Below, in pieces: positions 9,290 through 20,814 of a DNA stretch of 64,000 bases. The translations under genes and the position numbers were made by a program. The DNA comes from Blasia pusilla (Eukaryota > Marchantiophyta > Marchantiopsida > Blasiales), in the NCBI GenBank assembly GCA_050084515.1, contig CM114275.1, forward strand, positions 186,001 through 250,000, given 5' to 3'. A model generated the notes under the pieces. It was not told the origin of the DNA. It saw only the letters and a list, made by a program, of their open reading frames with translations, and did no database searches. How positions within the stretch are numbered: the stretch's first letter is position 1; every line of letters begins with the position of its first letter.

Positions 9290-10961
9290 GTGGCCTTTTG
9301 TTTTCCTTCACCACCTCCAATAAGAGTAACCAACACATCTTCAAACTGCCAACGTCTTCTGCTTTTACTTCACAGACAAATATAATTTTAAGTCCCTTCT
9401 CCACATGGTCATAAAGGTGAGCATCCATGGTGAACCATCCATTCAACACTCTGTAGCAAATATCAAAGCTTACCCAACTGCCGTAAAGATCTTCCCCTTC
9501 CCTCATTCGATCTATAAGATCGAGGCCACTCGAAGGTCTTGTCGTTGATATTTTGAAGACATAAGCCCTAGATCCTTCGCCTCCCTGGCCCATGAACTGC
9601 CATCTCTGAATGAATGGAAATCTGGAGTTGGCCTTGATTCTGAAAATGGCATCCATTTCGGCACTCTTTCCATCCAGTACCCGTATTTGACGTAACAAAT
9701 TCCGGAAGCATTCAGGATCAACGAGAAATGCGAGATTTTCCCGGAGTTATTTCTCCTCAACAGTTGTAATCTCGCCATGCCCAGGGATTCCAAGCACTTG
9801 TTCACAAATTTGTAATGTTGTTGCTAACTTGATCATTCCGGGATTTGATCCCGGAGAGTTTCTATAGACCTCGGCCACTTTCTTTGCCACATCCTCCTTT
9901 ATGAATCTCTGAATTACACCGGTCACAGGATGAGTGTGAGAGCCAATATGAACTGCCAACCTTGTGTACTCTAACATAGAACTGAAGTCGTAGACAATGA
10001 AAAATATGTATGCAGGACACGCTCCAACGCAGAAAGGGGATGCCTAACAATGAGGACATCGATGGCCTCCCGGAGGTATGGTCGCACCGACCTCATATGG
10101 AGTTTCTGCATTCTTGGGGGGAAATTGCGATGTATTGACTCGCCCGTTGCGCTCTAGATATGGGCATGCTGGACTTCTATACTCCAAGGCTCCAACGCAT
10201 TGGCGGCGGGAGACAATCCAAGGACCATCTGGAATTGAAGCACTAGTCCGTTGAAGCCTGCACCATCGATGACAATCAGACTTTCTATCCATACCCTTCA
10301 AGCGTCCTCCATCTTTCTTTTGAGCAAGAGCAGCAAGTGGAGGCAACTCAAAAATGCAATTACCATCGTACATGGGCGGCAACTCATCAACAAGAATGTG
10401 CATGAACATTTTAAAGGGCAGAGACGATAGCAAAATATTGCCCCATACTCGCAAGAGGAACGAGTAGGCGGACAAAGGGCCCGGTTGGTGTCCGACAGAT
10501 CCACTGAGGTTGACAACATTCGGAATGTCTTCAGGAAGTACAACATTGTTACCAACGTGTGAAGTTGAAGTCGATGCCGGATCTACTGAGCTCGGAGTTG
10601 CAAACATAGAGCTCGGTGCACTAGAAAATTCTCGACTGTCTACTTGGAAAATAGAGGAATTCAGAGACAAGGCGTAAACTCTATATTGACCATTTGCTAG
10701 AGGTAGAAGATTCCATACTTTACGGTCTGCAATCACTAGCTGGACTATCTCGCCTATTAAGTCCTCCGTACTGTCCACCCTAACATCCTTGGACACAAAG
10801 ATGGTTCCAATTTGAAGAAGAAATCGAACTGAGAGAAAATTTTCATCCACTGGTATGAAAGACTCACGAGCTTGCGGTCGAACTATATCTGATTGAGGAA
10901 GGGCCGCTAGATGACTACCACAAGTGAGCTTCACATAATTATCCATTCCCAGAAGATTCAC
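9276..10961 (-). pseudogene. MULE-like transposase relic
   Basis: Three minus-strand blocks, 10,044-10,961, 9,747-10,040 and 9,276-9,746, follow each other with stops or frameshifts between them. The first ends with a Cys-rich part (a VSRRQC block, CPYL and HRCPHC) that resembles an N-terminal zinc-binding domain. The second has an IGSHTHPV block. The third contains WVSFDICYR, which sits where MULE-type enzymes carry the first catalytic Asp, followed by a KIIFVCEV strand. The C-terminal two thirds of a usual transposase is missing, cut off at the hairpin. I recognise the general pattern from uncharacterised transposase families of non-seed plants; the family name is uncertain. Function would have been DNA transposition in the nucleus. 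Confidence 0.45.
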
Positions 10962-11119
10962 CGGGAGGAGACTCAGATTAAGAATAAGAATGAGAATGGG
11001 AATGAGAATGAGATTGTTTAATTTATAGTGAATAGTGACTCAGATTCTCCTGACATAATTTGGCTGACAAGATGTTGTTTGGTAGGTGAGATTTTCTGAC
11101 GGAATGGATTCAATCATGT

Positions 11120-11720
11120 TGGAACCTATCGGAGTCCAATGGGTTGCACAATTTGGGAATCAGACACGTGGGTTTCGAAGCTCGGAGTTCCCTTTTCTGT
11201 AAGTGTCCCAATGCGAGTTGCAACCCGTGGGAGTCCGTTGGGTTCGTACCCCCTTCTTGTCTGACCAATGTGATTTGAGTCGAGATTGCTAGCATCAAAC
11301 ACGAGATATTGCATGGATTTGCTATAGAAACCCGTTGGGTACTGTAACGGGATCCAAAGGTACCTAACCTTGCTTTCCCTTTTGCATCTCGCGTCAATTT
11401 CTCTTATTCAATTAACCGTGCAAACCGTGAGTGCAATTTTGATGTATGTTGGGAAGTGTCCAACTCCGGGTAGACCTTGTAACCCGTCGGAGGGCAACGG
11501 GTTGCCTTGGAACTATGCTTTGTCGCATTGTTACCCGAGGGAGAGAAAAGCGTGCAACCTGTTGGTATCCGACGGGTTGCCCGGGTACCTCTCCTTGTAA
11601 CCCCAAAATGAGGGAAGCGTGCAACCTATCGACCTCAACGGGTTGCGCGGGTACCTTGCCTTGGAACTCCAACATGAAGGAAGCATGCAACCCGTTGTGT
11701 TGCTACCCTCATGACCAAAC
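11120..11720 (+). repeat. ~66-bp dyad-containing tandem array, left part
   Basis: Units are recognised by a GTGCAACC...GGGTTGC dyad, with the arms separated by a short variable TCGGA/TCCGA stretch. Clear starts lie at 11,551, 11,618 and 11,684, a spacing of 66-67 bp; earlier, more diverged dyads occur near 11,128, 11,222, 11,330 and 11,476. Each unit also carries GGTACCT and CCTTG blocks. Near-multiples of three keep short open frames alive, but a protein is not supported. Confidence 0.75.
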
Positions 11721-12665
11721 GAGTGCCAAAGCGAACATCGGAACATTAGCGAGCTCATGCTAAGATGGTTTGCGCGTTGGAGTGGTCTCGAAGAAGAGAC
11801 AAGAGATGGGATGCAAGCAAGGCTTCACGTTTCAGATGTTGTGGTCACGACTGAGAAACCTGGACCAAACGCATAACAAGACTTGAAAGGTGTTGAGTCT
11901 AGAAAGTGGGTTGCCAAAGGAAGGAATCCGGATTTGGGACGCCACTAGCGTTTGAGAGTTTTTTACTATATTTATGGCCATAACTTTTAGCGCCAAGATG
12001 CGTTTGGATTGAACAAGGGTGCGTTAGAAGGCTTATAGAAATCCGGTTCAAACGCACTAAAGATCTCTACAAACGCATAAGCAATGGGTGTAAAACAAAT
12101 GGAAAAAACTGTAAGTAGAGTCGAGTTGAGGGCCACAATGAAGGGCCCGACCCTCCTTTTCCAAAGATGGGGGGGTTATTGGAGAACCCTAGAAGTACTA
12201 GTAAGGGGGGAAGGTCTCCAAGAGTGCTTGGAACTCAAACCCCACTTTGGGCGCCACGGGGCGGCTCAAGGGCATGGAACGAATCAAGAGTTTGGGGTCG
12301 GGTTGGAAAACCTGAACCAAGTCTATGGAGGCAATTTTAGACATCCCTCTTGGATTTCACCCCACGACTCAATTACTTGTGTCTAGGTTTGGAACTCACA
12401 CGAGGTCCGTTGAACAGTTGGGATCGCTAGGCGCGCAAGTGCCGTTTTAGGTTCTTGAACTAATCAGGAAGTCTGTTCCAAGTCTTGAAGGACTTGCCAT
12501 GTTTTGGAAACTAGGAAATAAGGAAGGGTGAGCTTGATGAGACGCCGATTTGAGAACTCGGTGGGTTGGAACGCTGGTTGGCCCAGACCCGACTAACGAG
12601 AGTGCGTGTTTGGGTGCAGATCGACGATGAGATCGTGTCCTACTAAACATACGCTTCCGCAACAA
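11705..12665 (-). repeat. R2 dispersed repeat, copy 1 (candidate solo LTR)
   Basis: This 961-bp stretch is the inverted counterpart of 27,575-28,536 over its whole length. Read on the minus strand it begins TTGTTGCGGAAGCG; a TGTTG start is common in plant LTRs. No protein domain is present. It sits inside the 66-bp array, which continues on the other side from 12,690. An LTR identity is inference; internal retroelement coding next to either copy was not seen. Confidence 0.7.
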
Positions 12666-12689
12666 AAAAGATTGACGTTCAAGGAGAGT

Positions 12690-12972
12690 AGGGGCGCAAC
12701 ACGTCGGACTCCAACGGGTTGCGCAGGTACCTCGCCTTGTTATCCCAAGACGAGGGAAGCGTGCAACCCCCGCTCTCCGATGGGTTGCGTGGGTACCTCG
12801 CGTTGTTACCCCAAGACGGGGAAGGCATGCAACCTATCGATCTCCGACGGGTTGCCATGGTAGCTCGACTTGTTACCCAAGGAGGAAACATGCGTGCAAC
12901 CCATGGGTCTCGGACAAGTTTCCAGGGCAACTCGCTCTCCATCCCCAAGACAAGGGAAGCGTGTGTGATATC
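12690..12972 (+). repeat. ~66-bp dyad-containing tandem array, right part
   Basis: Units start near 12,693, 12,760, 12,826 and 12,893, with a last partial one near 12,959, all spaced 66-67 bp. Each has GCAACC, a variable centre and GGGTTGC, followed by GGTACCTCG and a TACCCAAGACG-like block. It continues the array interrupted by R2. An isolated dyad of the same type occurs at about 14,188-14,214. Confidence 0.75.
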
Positions 12973-14480
12973 CATAATTTTTTACTTTTGAAGAATATAT
13001 CTTTTTATTCAACAAAGACTCTTGTATATTATGATTTTGATTATTATTTATTATTATGAAGAGGGATGAGTAAGATTAAAGTGAATCACGAAGCTCCTGG
13101 GACAAGGCAGAGAGATGGAAGATCAAGGATTTGCCTTAGAGGAGAGGGAAATGAAATAACGAAGTCTAAAGAACCAACACGAAGCTTGGAAAAGACAACA
13201 AAGCACTGTTAAGAACCTTTTTATGAAGTGCATCGCTCCTGAACAAAGCAGGAAGAAGAAGAGAAAGAAGTACTTTGCTCTTGTACGAAGTGCAAAGCAC
13301 GAATCACCTTAAACAAGAACGAAAAATGGAGTGCTTCATCCTCAAGAAGTCCAGCGAAGCGCAACTAAGAATGACTGTGATTTCAAGCGACACATCGTTA
13401 GAACAGTTAGACTAAGAAGGGGCGCGACCCTTTGTATCAAATTGGTAGTTATGACAGTTTTGTTCTGCGGATTCGCAGGGATCGTAGGAAAAGCTAAGAG
13501 AACCATAGATATAGGTAGTTAGAAATGGTGAAGAGACACTAGCTTCATCAAGAATGCTTCAAATCTTTGGATCACTTCTACTCCAGCAAGTATTTAAGAA
13601 GCAAGACAAAAGCCATAATCATCATTCTCTTACAAAGTCCTTATGCTGTAGGAATGGTTTGAGCAAGGGAGTAGTACCCTCTCGAGCTTCTATATACTTT
13701 GAAGCTTTTTCATTCTTGATGGAGTAGTAAAGCAATCATTCATTCATTCTAATGTGCGATGCTTATGTCTGAGTATTCTTTTTGGGTCTGCAGAATGAAG
13801 AATGAATCAGGCAAACCTTTCTCATCAATGAAATAATCAACATGAGTTGTAGGAAATATGTTTGACAGAGAGTAGCCTGCCGAGACAGATTGAGTTCCGA
13901 AAGTAGGAGAAGCCAGCTTTCATGTTGAGATCTCTGTGAGGTTTCTTGATGTCAAGAGAAATCTACCTGAGCATGCTATCAATTCCACTAGAGAGAATCG
14001 AGAAAAGATCCTTTGGTACTAAGAAAGATCAACAGATATTGATAAGACATTGAATATAATTCATACACATTCTAACACAACTATTACAACATAATTGTAA
14101 TTTCGAACTCTCTTTTCATCAAACAATGATCCTCTTGGGGATCGAACTTATTAAACGACTGTAAAATAGAAACTCTTGTACATTACAACGTGCAACCCGT
14201 CGGAGACCGTCGGGTTTCTCTCTCTATGCGTTCTTACTGACTCGATGGATATTTAATGGAATTGCGATACTAGATTCTGCGTCTCATAGATTTGTATGCG
14301 AAAGTGATGGGTGAAAGTAACCACGCTCCTACTGCACTATGTCCCCTGGTCCGCTCTCTTAGTCGTGCTCATGTATGGCCCATCTCCACTGTGGATGAAG
14401 AGAAAAATTCAGCATTCTCTATCGTTTGGACCGCTCATTGATTGTCCTTGTTTGCACAAGTAGAGCTACAAATTGGAGAG
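12973..14480. other. AT-rich region without a recognised gene
   Basis: No domain or repeat family could be assigned apart from the single stray dyad of the 66-bp array near 14,188-14,214. The plus-strand frame 13,331-13,522 (63 residues) shows no recognisable motif and is considered chance. Confidence 0.4.
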
Positions 14481-14495
14481 AACACATGCTGGTTA

Positions 14496-14759
14496 TTATA
14501 TGAGAGCTTTGTAATGTGCCAGGACGAATCCTCTTTTGCGGATGTGCGCCGCTAAGAGTTTAGGGAGGGATCTGTGCGCGTAAGAGTTGGAAGGGAGATA
14601 TGAGAGAGTGATAATTGGATTCGGATTCAGCCATGTTTGCTCCGCTTTGGAAGTCATAAAGCACACCACGTTTGTCGCCTCACTGTAGATTGCCCAGTGT
14701 AAAGGGGTAAATCGGAAAAAATCTAGAGCGTTCACCTCCACCATTGGGCAGTCCAACAA
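14496..14759 (-). pseudogene. Ankyrin-repeat fragment
   Basis: The minus-strand frame contains a VNALD block followed by FTPLHWAIYSEATNVV, which is the consensus of an ankyrin repeat (TPLHWA core). Only about one repeat is recognisable; the remainder of the 87-residue frame does not continue the pattern. Ankyrin repeats bind other proteins. It lies upstream of nothing it could belong to, and its neighbours are other gene fragments, so it is read as a captured or decayed host exon. Confidence 0.5.
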
Positions 14760-15363
14760 CAGTCCATAGTCATATTGACATACACCACCTAGCTTGCCTC
14801 AGTAGCTATATTGCCTTCCACCTGCATCCTTGGAGTTGTGCGGAAGGAGCATCATTCTCTCTCTCTCCCTCTCCACAATATTGTCACTCGAAACAAAGAG
14901 AAGAGATAGACAATCGTGAGAGTTTGAGGCCCATTTTTTCAAATCACTCTCATTGATTCCTCTCAATGAAATTGTCATTTTTTTACAAATTGATTCGTGA
15001 TTAAGCCACACACGCAATGGTCTCCTTTTGTGCTCAAACCGTTTCATGCTTAAGCCATACGGTGGTTTCCTTTGATTACAGAATAGTGATCAAATTGATT
15101 CTATAATAAATGGAAATCTAGCGAAAACAATCAAGTGGTGCTTGGCGCTTGCTTGTTTGCTACAAGAAATAATGGCTACAATGAGAAGGCTTATTCACAA
15201 AGATGGATGATCCCACAACCCCGACCATCCCATCACCACGAAGAAATAAAGCGTGTAGTTGGTAGAGCTACAAAAATAGTGTTCTTCTTCTTCAGAATCC
15301 TCTTCTTTTTTATTGTCTTCCGATGTTGGGGCTTGCATGGCAGGCTTCCGTTATGAATTGCAA

Positions 15364-16250
15364 TCATGGTTGGACTCTCTTGGACTCTGTTTTGGATACT
15401 ACCAATTCAAGAGAAGATTGGAGGTCGGGTCTGATCTCCTCCAACTGCGGCACCAAGTCCTCCATTTTTTGTCTTGCACTGGGAGCAATATTTACACATA
15501 CCAAGGCAAGCTGTAAGGTTTTCATCATCTCTTCCTCTTGATGCGGTGCAGCTCCCTTGATGATCTCCACATCGAAGACTTTACCAAGATCAAAAAAATT
15601 GAATAATTCCATACACGGATAACATTTTTTCCCATCTTGGATGACAAATACACACATTTCAGCCATAGTTTGGAGCATTTGGTAATGGCAGCATCGATTC
15701 GCAATGATTACGAGGCAAAAAATGGGCATACTAGAAATGTGAAGTAGAATAGATTGAGAAGACTACTGAAAAACCATTTTAAATGCATTCATATTTATCA
15801 ATAGTAGATAATGGGAACATTGAAAGTTTACTTATCGATGTAAGTTGATTCTTCCTTTACCACGGACAACATCCAATTGGCGAGATCCATGCCATTGTTC
15901 CGATGAGGATTGCTCCACGGGCGCCTTCCAAGTCAAAAGCTCTAGCACCACAATCCCGAAGCTATACACATCCGACTTCATTGTTGCCTTTTTTTGTTTT
16001 CACAAGCTCAAGAGTTTGATATTGTAGAGTTCTCGCTGTAGCCATCAACCTTGATATCGCCTGAGGGTTCATGAGTTGTGAGAGTCCGTAATATCTAATT
16101 CGAGCGTTCATTCGCCCGTCCGGAAAAATGTTGCTGGTTGTCAAATTTCCGTGGACGGTGTTTTCATTCTCGCCGCTCCCATGGAAATTTTCATCCTCGT
16201 CTCCAAGTCCAGCGGGGTCTTCGGCCCACGATCTACGAGAAAAGTAATTT
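15364..16250 (-). pseudogene. LRR receptor-like kinase fragment of the IMK2/IMK3 (MRLK) type
   Basis: On the minus strand, from high to low coordinates, one reads TPLDLETRMKISMGAAR (end of the alphaE helix region), VHGNLTTSN (catalytic-loop region, with Asn where active kinases have Asp), a YGLSQLM block (activation-loop start), KSDVYSFGIVVLELLT (helix F region) and finally ALVCVNIAPSARQKMED...LEEIRPD, the end of the kinase domain. This order and wording fit the inflorescence-meristem-type LRR receptor kinases, many of which are atypical kinases. The ATP-binding lobe, transmembrane segment and LRRs are absent, a stretch after GAAR is deleted, and several frameshifts and stops occur. It is a broken host-gene copy, probably moved by a transposon. 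Confidence 0.65.
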
Positions 16251-17190
16251 TCAAAATGCTACCACTTACAAATTCTTCTGGAAAATCTGATCATTCTATG
16301 GATTCCGAAATTTACAATTCTCTAATTATACTCTATAACATGATGCAATGCAATCGAGAGAAAAATCCTAGCTAATTTGCGTAGTCTCTCAGGCTTGAGT
16401 TGGAGTGTGCTTGCAGATGTTGTGATGTAAATGAAGCCTTCATACCTCCTCGATTCCCCTTTAGGCTAAATCCCCACATCCGAGGCCATACACACCAACA
16501 ACTTTTTGGAAAAGCATGCCCATTTAGAATTCGTTCTAGGTTTGAATTCTTGTATGTATCAAGTTTAAAAAACCAATTAGGTGGAAGCGGACCGTACGCA
16601 TGACTCCCCTACGTTTGATGTCTCCGTTACGTCGCACGAATCATTTCTGCGACTCTTGAGATTGTAATCATGTAGAGCCTTTAGGACAATATCCATATTA
16701 CCAAATTGGAATCCTCAATTCAAGTTACTTACTAGTGCAACAACTTTGGGCAGTGGATCTATCATGGTGTTATGAGCTCAACAAAGCATGGTGTGTTCAA
16801 ACAATATGGGCATACGTTATACCATTTGGAGTATTCTCATGCATACATGCAAATAGGCCTGAGCAGTGTCTGGCGGGGAATTTTTCTAGGCTATCTATAA
16901 AATACAAGTATATGAAATAGTTGGGGTTTACCCTTGAGGAACCATACATCTACTATCTCTTGTTAAAAGTTAAAATTTCACTCTTACCACTACAACTATT
17001 AATGTTTCTTGTTTATTGTCAGCTCAGATGCAAACGATGCATCAAATGCTTCATCTGGAATCTCAATATGGCGAAGATTTTACCTGATTGCAATTCTCTC
17101 TTTAAACTTGGATCATGGAGGTTGATAATAGGGTTGTGAGTCATGTTTCATTTGGTATCACAATCTAGTAATTAGCTTGGGATTTTAGTA
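16251..17190. other. AT-rich region, no gene seen
   Basis: Several short open frames exist on both strands but none shows a recognisable domain. The kinase fragment was not found to continue here. Confidence 0.4.
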
Positions 17191-17225
17191 CTCATGATTA
17201 ATCCTCTGTTGGGATTAATCATGAG
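17191..17225. repeat. Perfect 14-bp inverted repeat, 7-bp loop
   Basis: CTCATGATTAATCC at 17,191-17,204 is the exact reverse complement of 17,212-17,225. It lies just left of the (CT)n/(GA)n pair. Confidence 0.85.
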
Positions 17226-17252
17226 CAATGCAGCATGCCGAATAAGCTTCAT

Positions 17253-17398
<146 letters not shown>

Positions 17399-17466
17399 TT
17401 GAGAGTCTTTTTTTTTATGAGTTCTCCAGAGAGAGTTGGAAGTGTTTTTGGTCTTGATAGGTTGAT

Positions 17467-17498
17467 GAGAGAGAGAGAGAGAGAGAGGAGAGAGATCC

Positions 17499-17591
<93 letters not shown>
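17467..17591 (+). repeat. (GA)n microsatellite
   Basis: GA repeats with a few interruptions (GGAG, ATCCAG) up to about 17,512, then pure. It immediately precedes the truncated CACTA transposase of element A. Confidence 0.95.
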
Positions 17592-17594
<3 letters not shown>

Positions 17595-17654
17595 CACAAG
17601 CCACATCATTCGACCAGGGCAGAGGATGAAGTGTAGATAATAGAAGATTAAGTT

Positions 17655-18227
17655 ACATTTTGAAGTTGTGCTATTGATAAACTACAATCTGCCTCCTTGG
17701 CTGCAAACCAATAAATCTTTTGTGATGTTAGCTCTAATTATACCCAGGAAGGAGAGTGTCAAACCCCGAAACGTCAACATATTTTTACTTCCTTTAGTAG
17801 AAGAGTTCCAAGAGTTGTGGAAAGGAGTCCAATTTCAAGATGTTAGGAAGTTAGAAGGCCATTGGAATTTCACTTTTATGGCGAGTCTCATGTGGACTAT
17901 AAATGACTTTCCTCCATATGGAACCATAGTTGGACAAATTCATGGGAGAAAGCTTGGGTGTGCCATATATGGACCAAGTGTTGATTCTGCTTCTTCAAAA
18001 TCATGTGGAAAGCCTATATATGGTTGCCATGGGCGTTACCTTTCGATGAGTCACCAATGGAGGAGTCGTAGATATGGTGCACACTTCAATAGGAATGCAG
18101 AGCTTAGAGGCCCCATGCCTAGATTGACGGCCCAAGACATTCTATTATGGGCTAATGAGAAAAAAGCGTATGACGAGGGCGAGGGTCGCGAAGATGGGCC
18201 AGATGATCCTTACAAGAGGACCGAAGT
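17655..18227 (+). pseudogene. Tnp2 transposase, central part (element A)
   Basis: The frame starts abruptly at LLINYNLPPWL, the block that in intact Tnp2 proteins follows the first catalytic Asp (the GLxxDxxNP motif), so the first catalytic residue has been lost. It continues through an ALIIPRKES block, MWTINDFPPYGT and a CGKPIYGCHGRY block to DPYKRTEVKR. Element B has the same series (38,890-39,735). At the end the reading enters a perfect hairpin (18,211-18,254) and meets a stop; the LPYW and LDLMHVEKN join of element B is missing. The N-terminal zinc-binding domain is absent. The usual protein is about 900 or more residues. Confidence 0.75.
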
Positions 18228-18281
18228 TAAAAGGTTTACTTCGGTCCTCTTGTAGAAGTAATCTCCCAGTAGGGGAGATTA
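18211..18281. repeat. Two adjacent perfect hairpins at a deletion joint in tnp2
   Basis: The 17-bp arm 18,211-18,227 is the exact reverse complement of 18,238-18,254 (10-bp loop). A second hairpin has 9-bp arms at 18,259-18,267 and 18,273-18,281 (5-bp loop). They replace the segment that in element B encodes the transition into the HVEKN motif. Confidence 0.85.
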
Positions 18282-19160
18282 AATGTCATGCATGTGGAGA
18301 AGAATATAGCTGAAAATTTGGCGAAGACCTTATGGGGAGTTAAAGATACGATGAAAGTCAGGAAAGACATGGAGGCTCGCGGTATATGGTCCTATTTGTG
18401 GTTGCAACCAAATCCCACTAGAGCGCAAAGACTATTGAAACCTCTTTCTAATTATTGTCTCACTGCCCATGAGTTAAATATCTTCATATCTAGAGTACAA
18501 TAGTTGAAAGTGCCATGTGGTTATTGCGGGGAATTACGCTAGCATGTTGTAGCCCGTAAGTTAGGAAACATAAAGTCACATGACTACCATGTTTTCATTC
18601 ACCAAATTCTACCTTATTTCATACATGGTCTCTTGAAGGACCCTGTGAGGATGACAATCTTGAGGTTATCTCGGATTCTGCAAACTGTGTGTTTGAAAGT
18701 TTATGATCCAGCCAGCTTTGAAAAACTTTGTGAAGATACAACCTTGACACTAAGTCTTCTAGAAATGAATTTCCCACCATCTTTTTTTGATGTCACGACA
18801 CATCTCCTAATTCATGTTGTCGAGGAGTTAGACATCTGTAGACCAGTGGCTTGTCATTGGATGTATCCAATGGAGAGATATATGGGATACATGAGGAAGT
18901 ACGTGCAATCAAAAGCCCATCTCGAAGGTTGTATGGCTAAGGGGTATGTAAAGGCTGAGGCAATAGGCTTCGTAATAGAGTACATGAAATGCTTTGAAGA
19001 CATCAAGACCCGAGTGTGGGATGATGATGAGGAAGATGGTGTTGATGGTGAAGAGCTTCAGGATGCAGGAACTCCCATTCGACTATCCCAGGAGCTTATC
19101 AAATTAGGGCATCACTTTGTGTTACACAACACTGAGTCCATGGCTGTATGGCATATGTAA
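18282..19160 (+). pseudogene. Tnp2 HVEKN block and DUF4218 domain (element A)
   Basis: The frame opens with MHVEKNIAENL, a Tnp2 hallmark, and continues with KDTMKVRKDMEARGI. After two in-frame TAG stops (about 18,501 and 18,540) it goes on as KSHDYHVFIHQILP, LLEMNFPPSFFDV, and WMYPMERYMGYM, the signature of DUF4218, which follows the transposase domain in plant CACTA elements. All are in one frame, so the stops alone break it. The segment ends with an acidic stretch (DDDEEDG) and a stop at 19,160. The same protein in element B lies at 37,939-38,778. Confidence 0.8.
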
Positions 19161-19259
19161 ATTATTTTTGTTCTTTTTGATATGATGTGTAGACATGGTG
19201 AATATATTCCATTATGAAAATGTTTGTATTCAAATCACCATTAAAGACTTCTAATATCC

Positions 19260-20080
19260 TTGCAACTGTTGTTGAACAGGAAGTATGAGTCTGAAAATGC
19301 GAGCATACCTTTTGAGGATTGGATTCATCCTATTGTTATCCAAGATGACATAACCCATAATACAGAAGTTGATCCTCAAGTCCTATCCTTGTCTATTCTT
19401 CCTAATGCCAAATCGCTTTCTAATAAGAATATGAAAGCTTATGGAAGCCACCACATGGTAGGAGTAAATGGCTCCAATGAGTATACAACCTACGATAGTG
19501 GTATAGGGGCTGTCTTTCTTGATGAGAAGTCTCCTCTTAATAATTGTGCATATTCTTATGTTGGGGTGTTAGTGGACATATTTTCCTTTGATTATGGTTT
19601 AGTGGATCAGCTCATTGTTTTGATGAGAGGGAGGTGGGTAAAGGCAGATTGGAACTCACAACATGCTTCCATGAAGATGGACAAAGAGGGATTCTTACTG
19701 GCTAATATGAGATCATGCAAACCTCTAAACCACACTCCATTTGTATTCCCATCCCAAATGGAGCAGGCTTTCTACGGGGAGAGTCATGAGGGTGGTGGAT
19801 GGAAAGTAGTCATGAAGAAAGAGGCAAGATCACGTAGAGTTGTATTTGAGGATGGAGAATCTCCTTAGGGATGTTGTGAAGACTTCCTAGACCTCCATGT
19901 TCCAATACTTGATCCTCAATCCCTACCTACACTAAACATAATGGGAGCTCAAGTTTTAAGTGAGGTAGAGATAGTCACCGCTCAAGTACATGTTAAGGAA
20001 GTGCATGTTCTTGATGTATCTGATGTAGGATTAGGCTCAGATGAATGCTCTACATCAGATTCTGATGATTCAAATTAGAG
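19260..20080 (+). pseudogene. DUF4216 domain and acidic tail of tnp2 (element A)
   Basis: After a likely intron (about 19,161-19,259; TTCTAATATCCTTGCAACTG upstream) the frame reads a YDSGIGAVF block, FAYSYVGVLVD-like block, VILMRGRWV-like block and FVFPSQMEQAFY, the order found in DUF4216. It ends with VVMKKEARSRRVV, as in element B (VISDI follows there). A stop at 19,868 precedes a further readable stretch ending in a Ser/Asp-rich tail near 20,075. DUF4216 is commonly fused downstream of Tnp2 and DUF4218 in CACTA elements; its role is unknown. Confidence 0.7.
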
Positions 20081-20810
20081 TCGAGGGAATAAATGCGACC
20101 CTAGGATTAGTTTCTTTTGGCAATTCCATCTTAGTATTTGGAAGCCGAGGAAATTCATGATGATCTCATCTTTTGTTACTTAATCTTGAATGATAGAGTT
20201 CAGGTTTGTTTAATCCTGAGATCTATTGGCTGCCTTGATTTTTTGGGTTGATATGGATCAGATAAGGTACTAAGCACTTGTTTGATGCAAGGGTCTCTAT
20301 GCTGGTGATTACTCCATTTTTATCTTCGCAGGTGCTTTGTAATTTGTCGTAGCAACAAAGTGTTATGTGGAGAAAAGAGCACTTGCTTCCCCCATTTATG
20401 TTGTTGCTATTGTCATTCTAAGATGTCTGATTTTGAGAGCAATGACATCATATATTTGAATTGACATGAGTGATGGTGAGTGGGGATTAAATCCCACTTG
20501 TTCAGAGGGCATTATAGGTTATATTCACAACCATAATCCTTAGAACTTATGATAGTGAGACCAAGGTAATCACGGACCACCCAACATCCCCTACTTGTAC
20601 AAGGAAGAAAGGAATTGCAGAGTGAAGTTCAGAAAAGAAAAGGAAGGTGAATTGTTTACAGGAGTAAGGGATTTGTAAGCATCATGCCTTGCCTCTCACT
20701 TGATTCCTTCCTTTACTATGTTCCTTGAGTTTCTTGTTGCTTCTAAGGATTAAGATTGTACTATAGGCTGATATGTACACAACATTTGAGTCATTGGGTT
20801 TCATGTTCAT
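20081..20810 (+). other. Intergenic part of element A between tnp2 and the second gene
   Basis: No reading frame with recognisable content is present. The stretch is T-rich and would hold the 3' end of tnp2 and the promoter or leader of the second gene. Confidence 0.4.
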
Positions 20811-20814
20811 TTCA

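Noticed and set aside
11446-11763. Repeat protein encoded by the 66-bp array (22-residue periodicity)
   Set aside because: Units alternate between 66 and 67 bp, so the frame is not kept, and the dyad explains the conservation better.
11120-12972. CRISPR array
   Set aside because: The units are 66-67 bp diverged tandem repeats without constant repeat and unique spacer structure, in a plant nuclear context.
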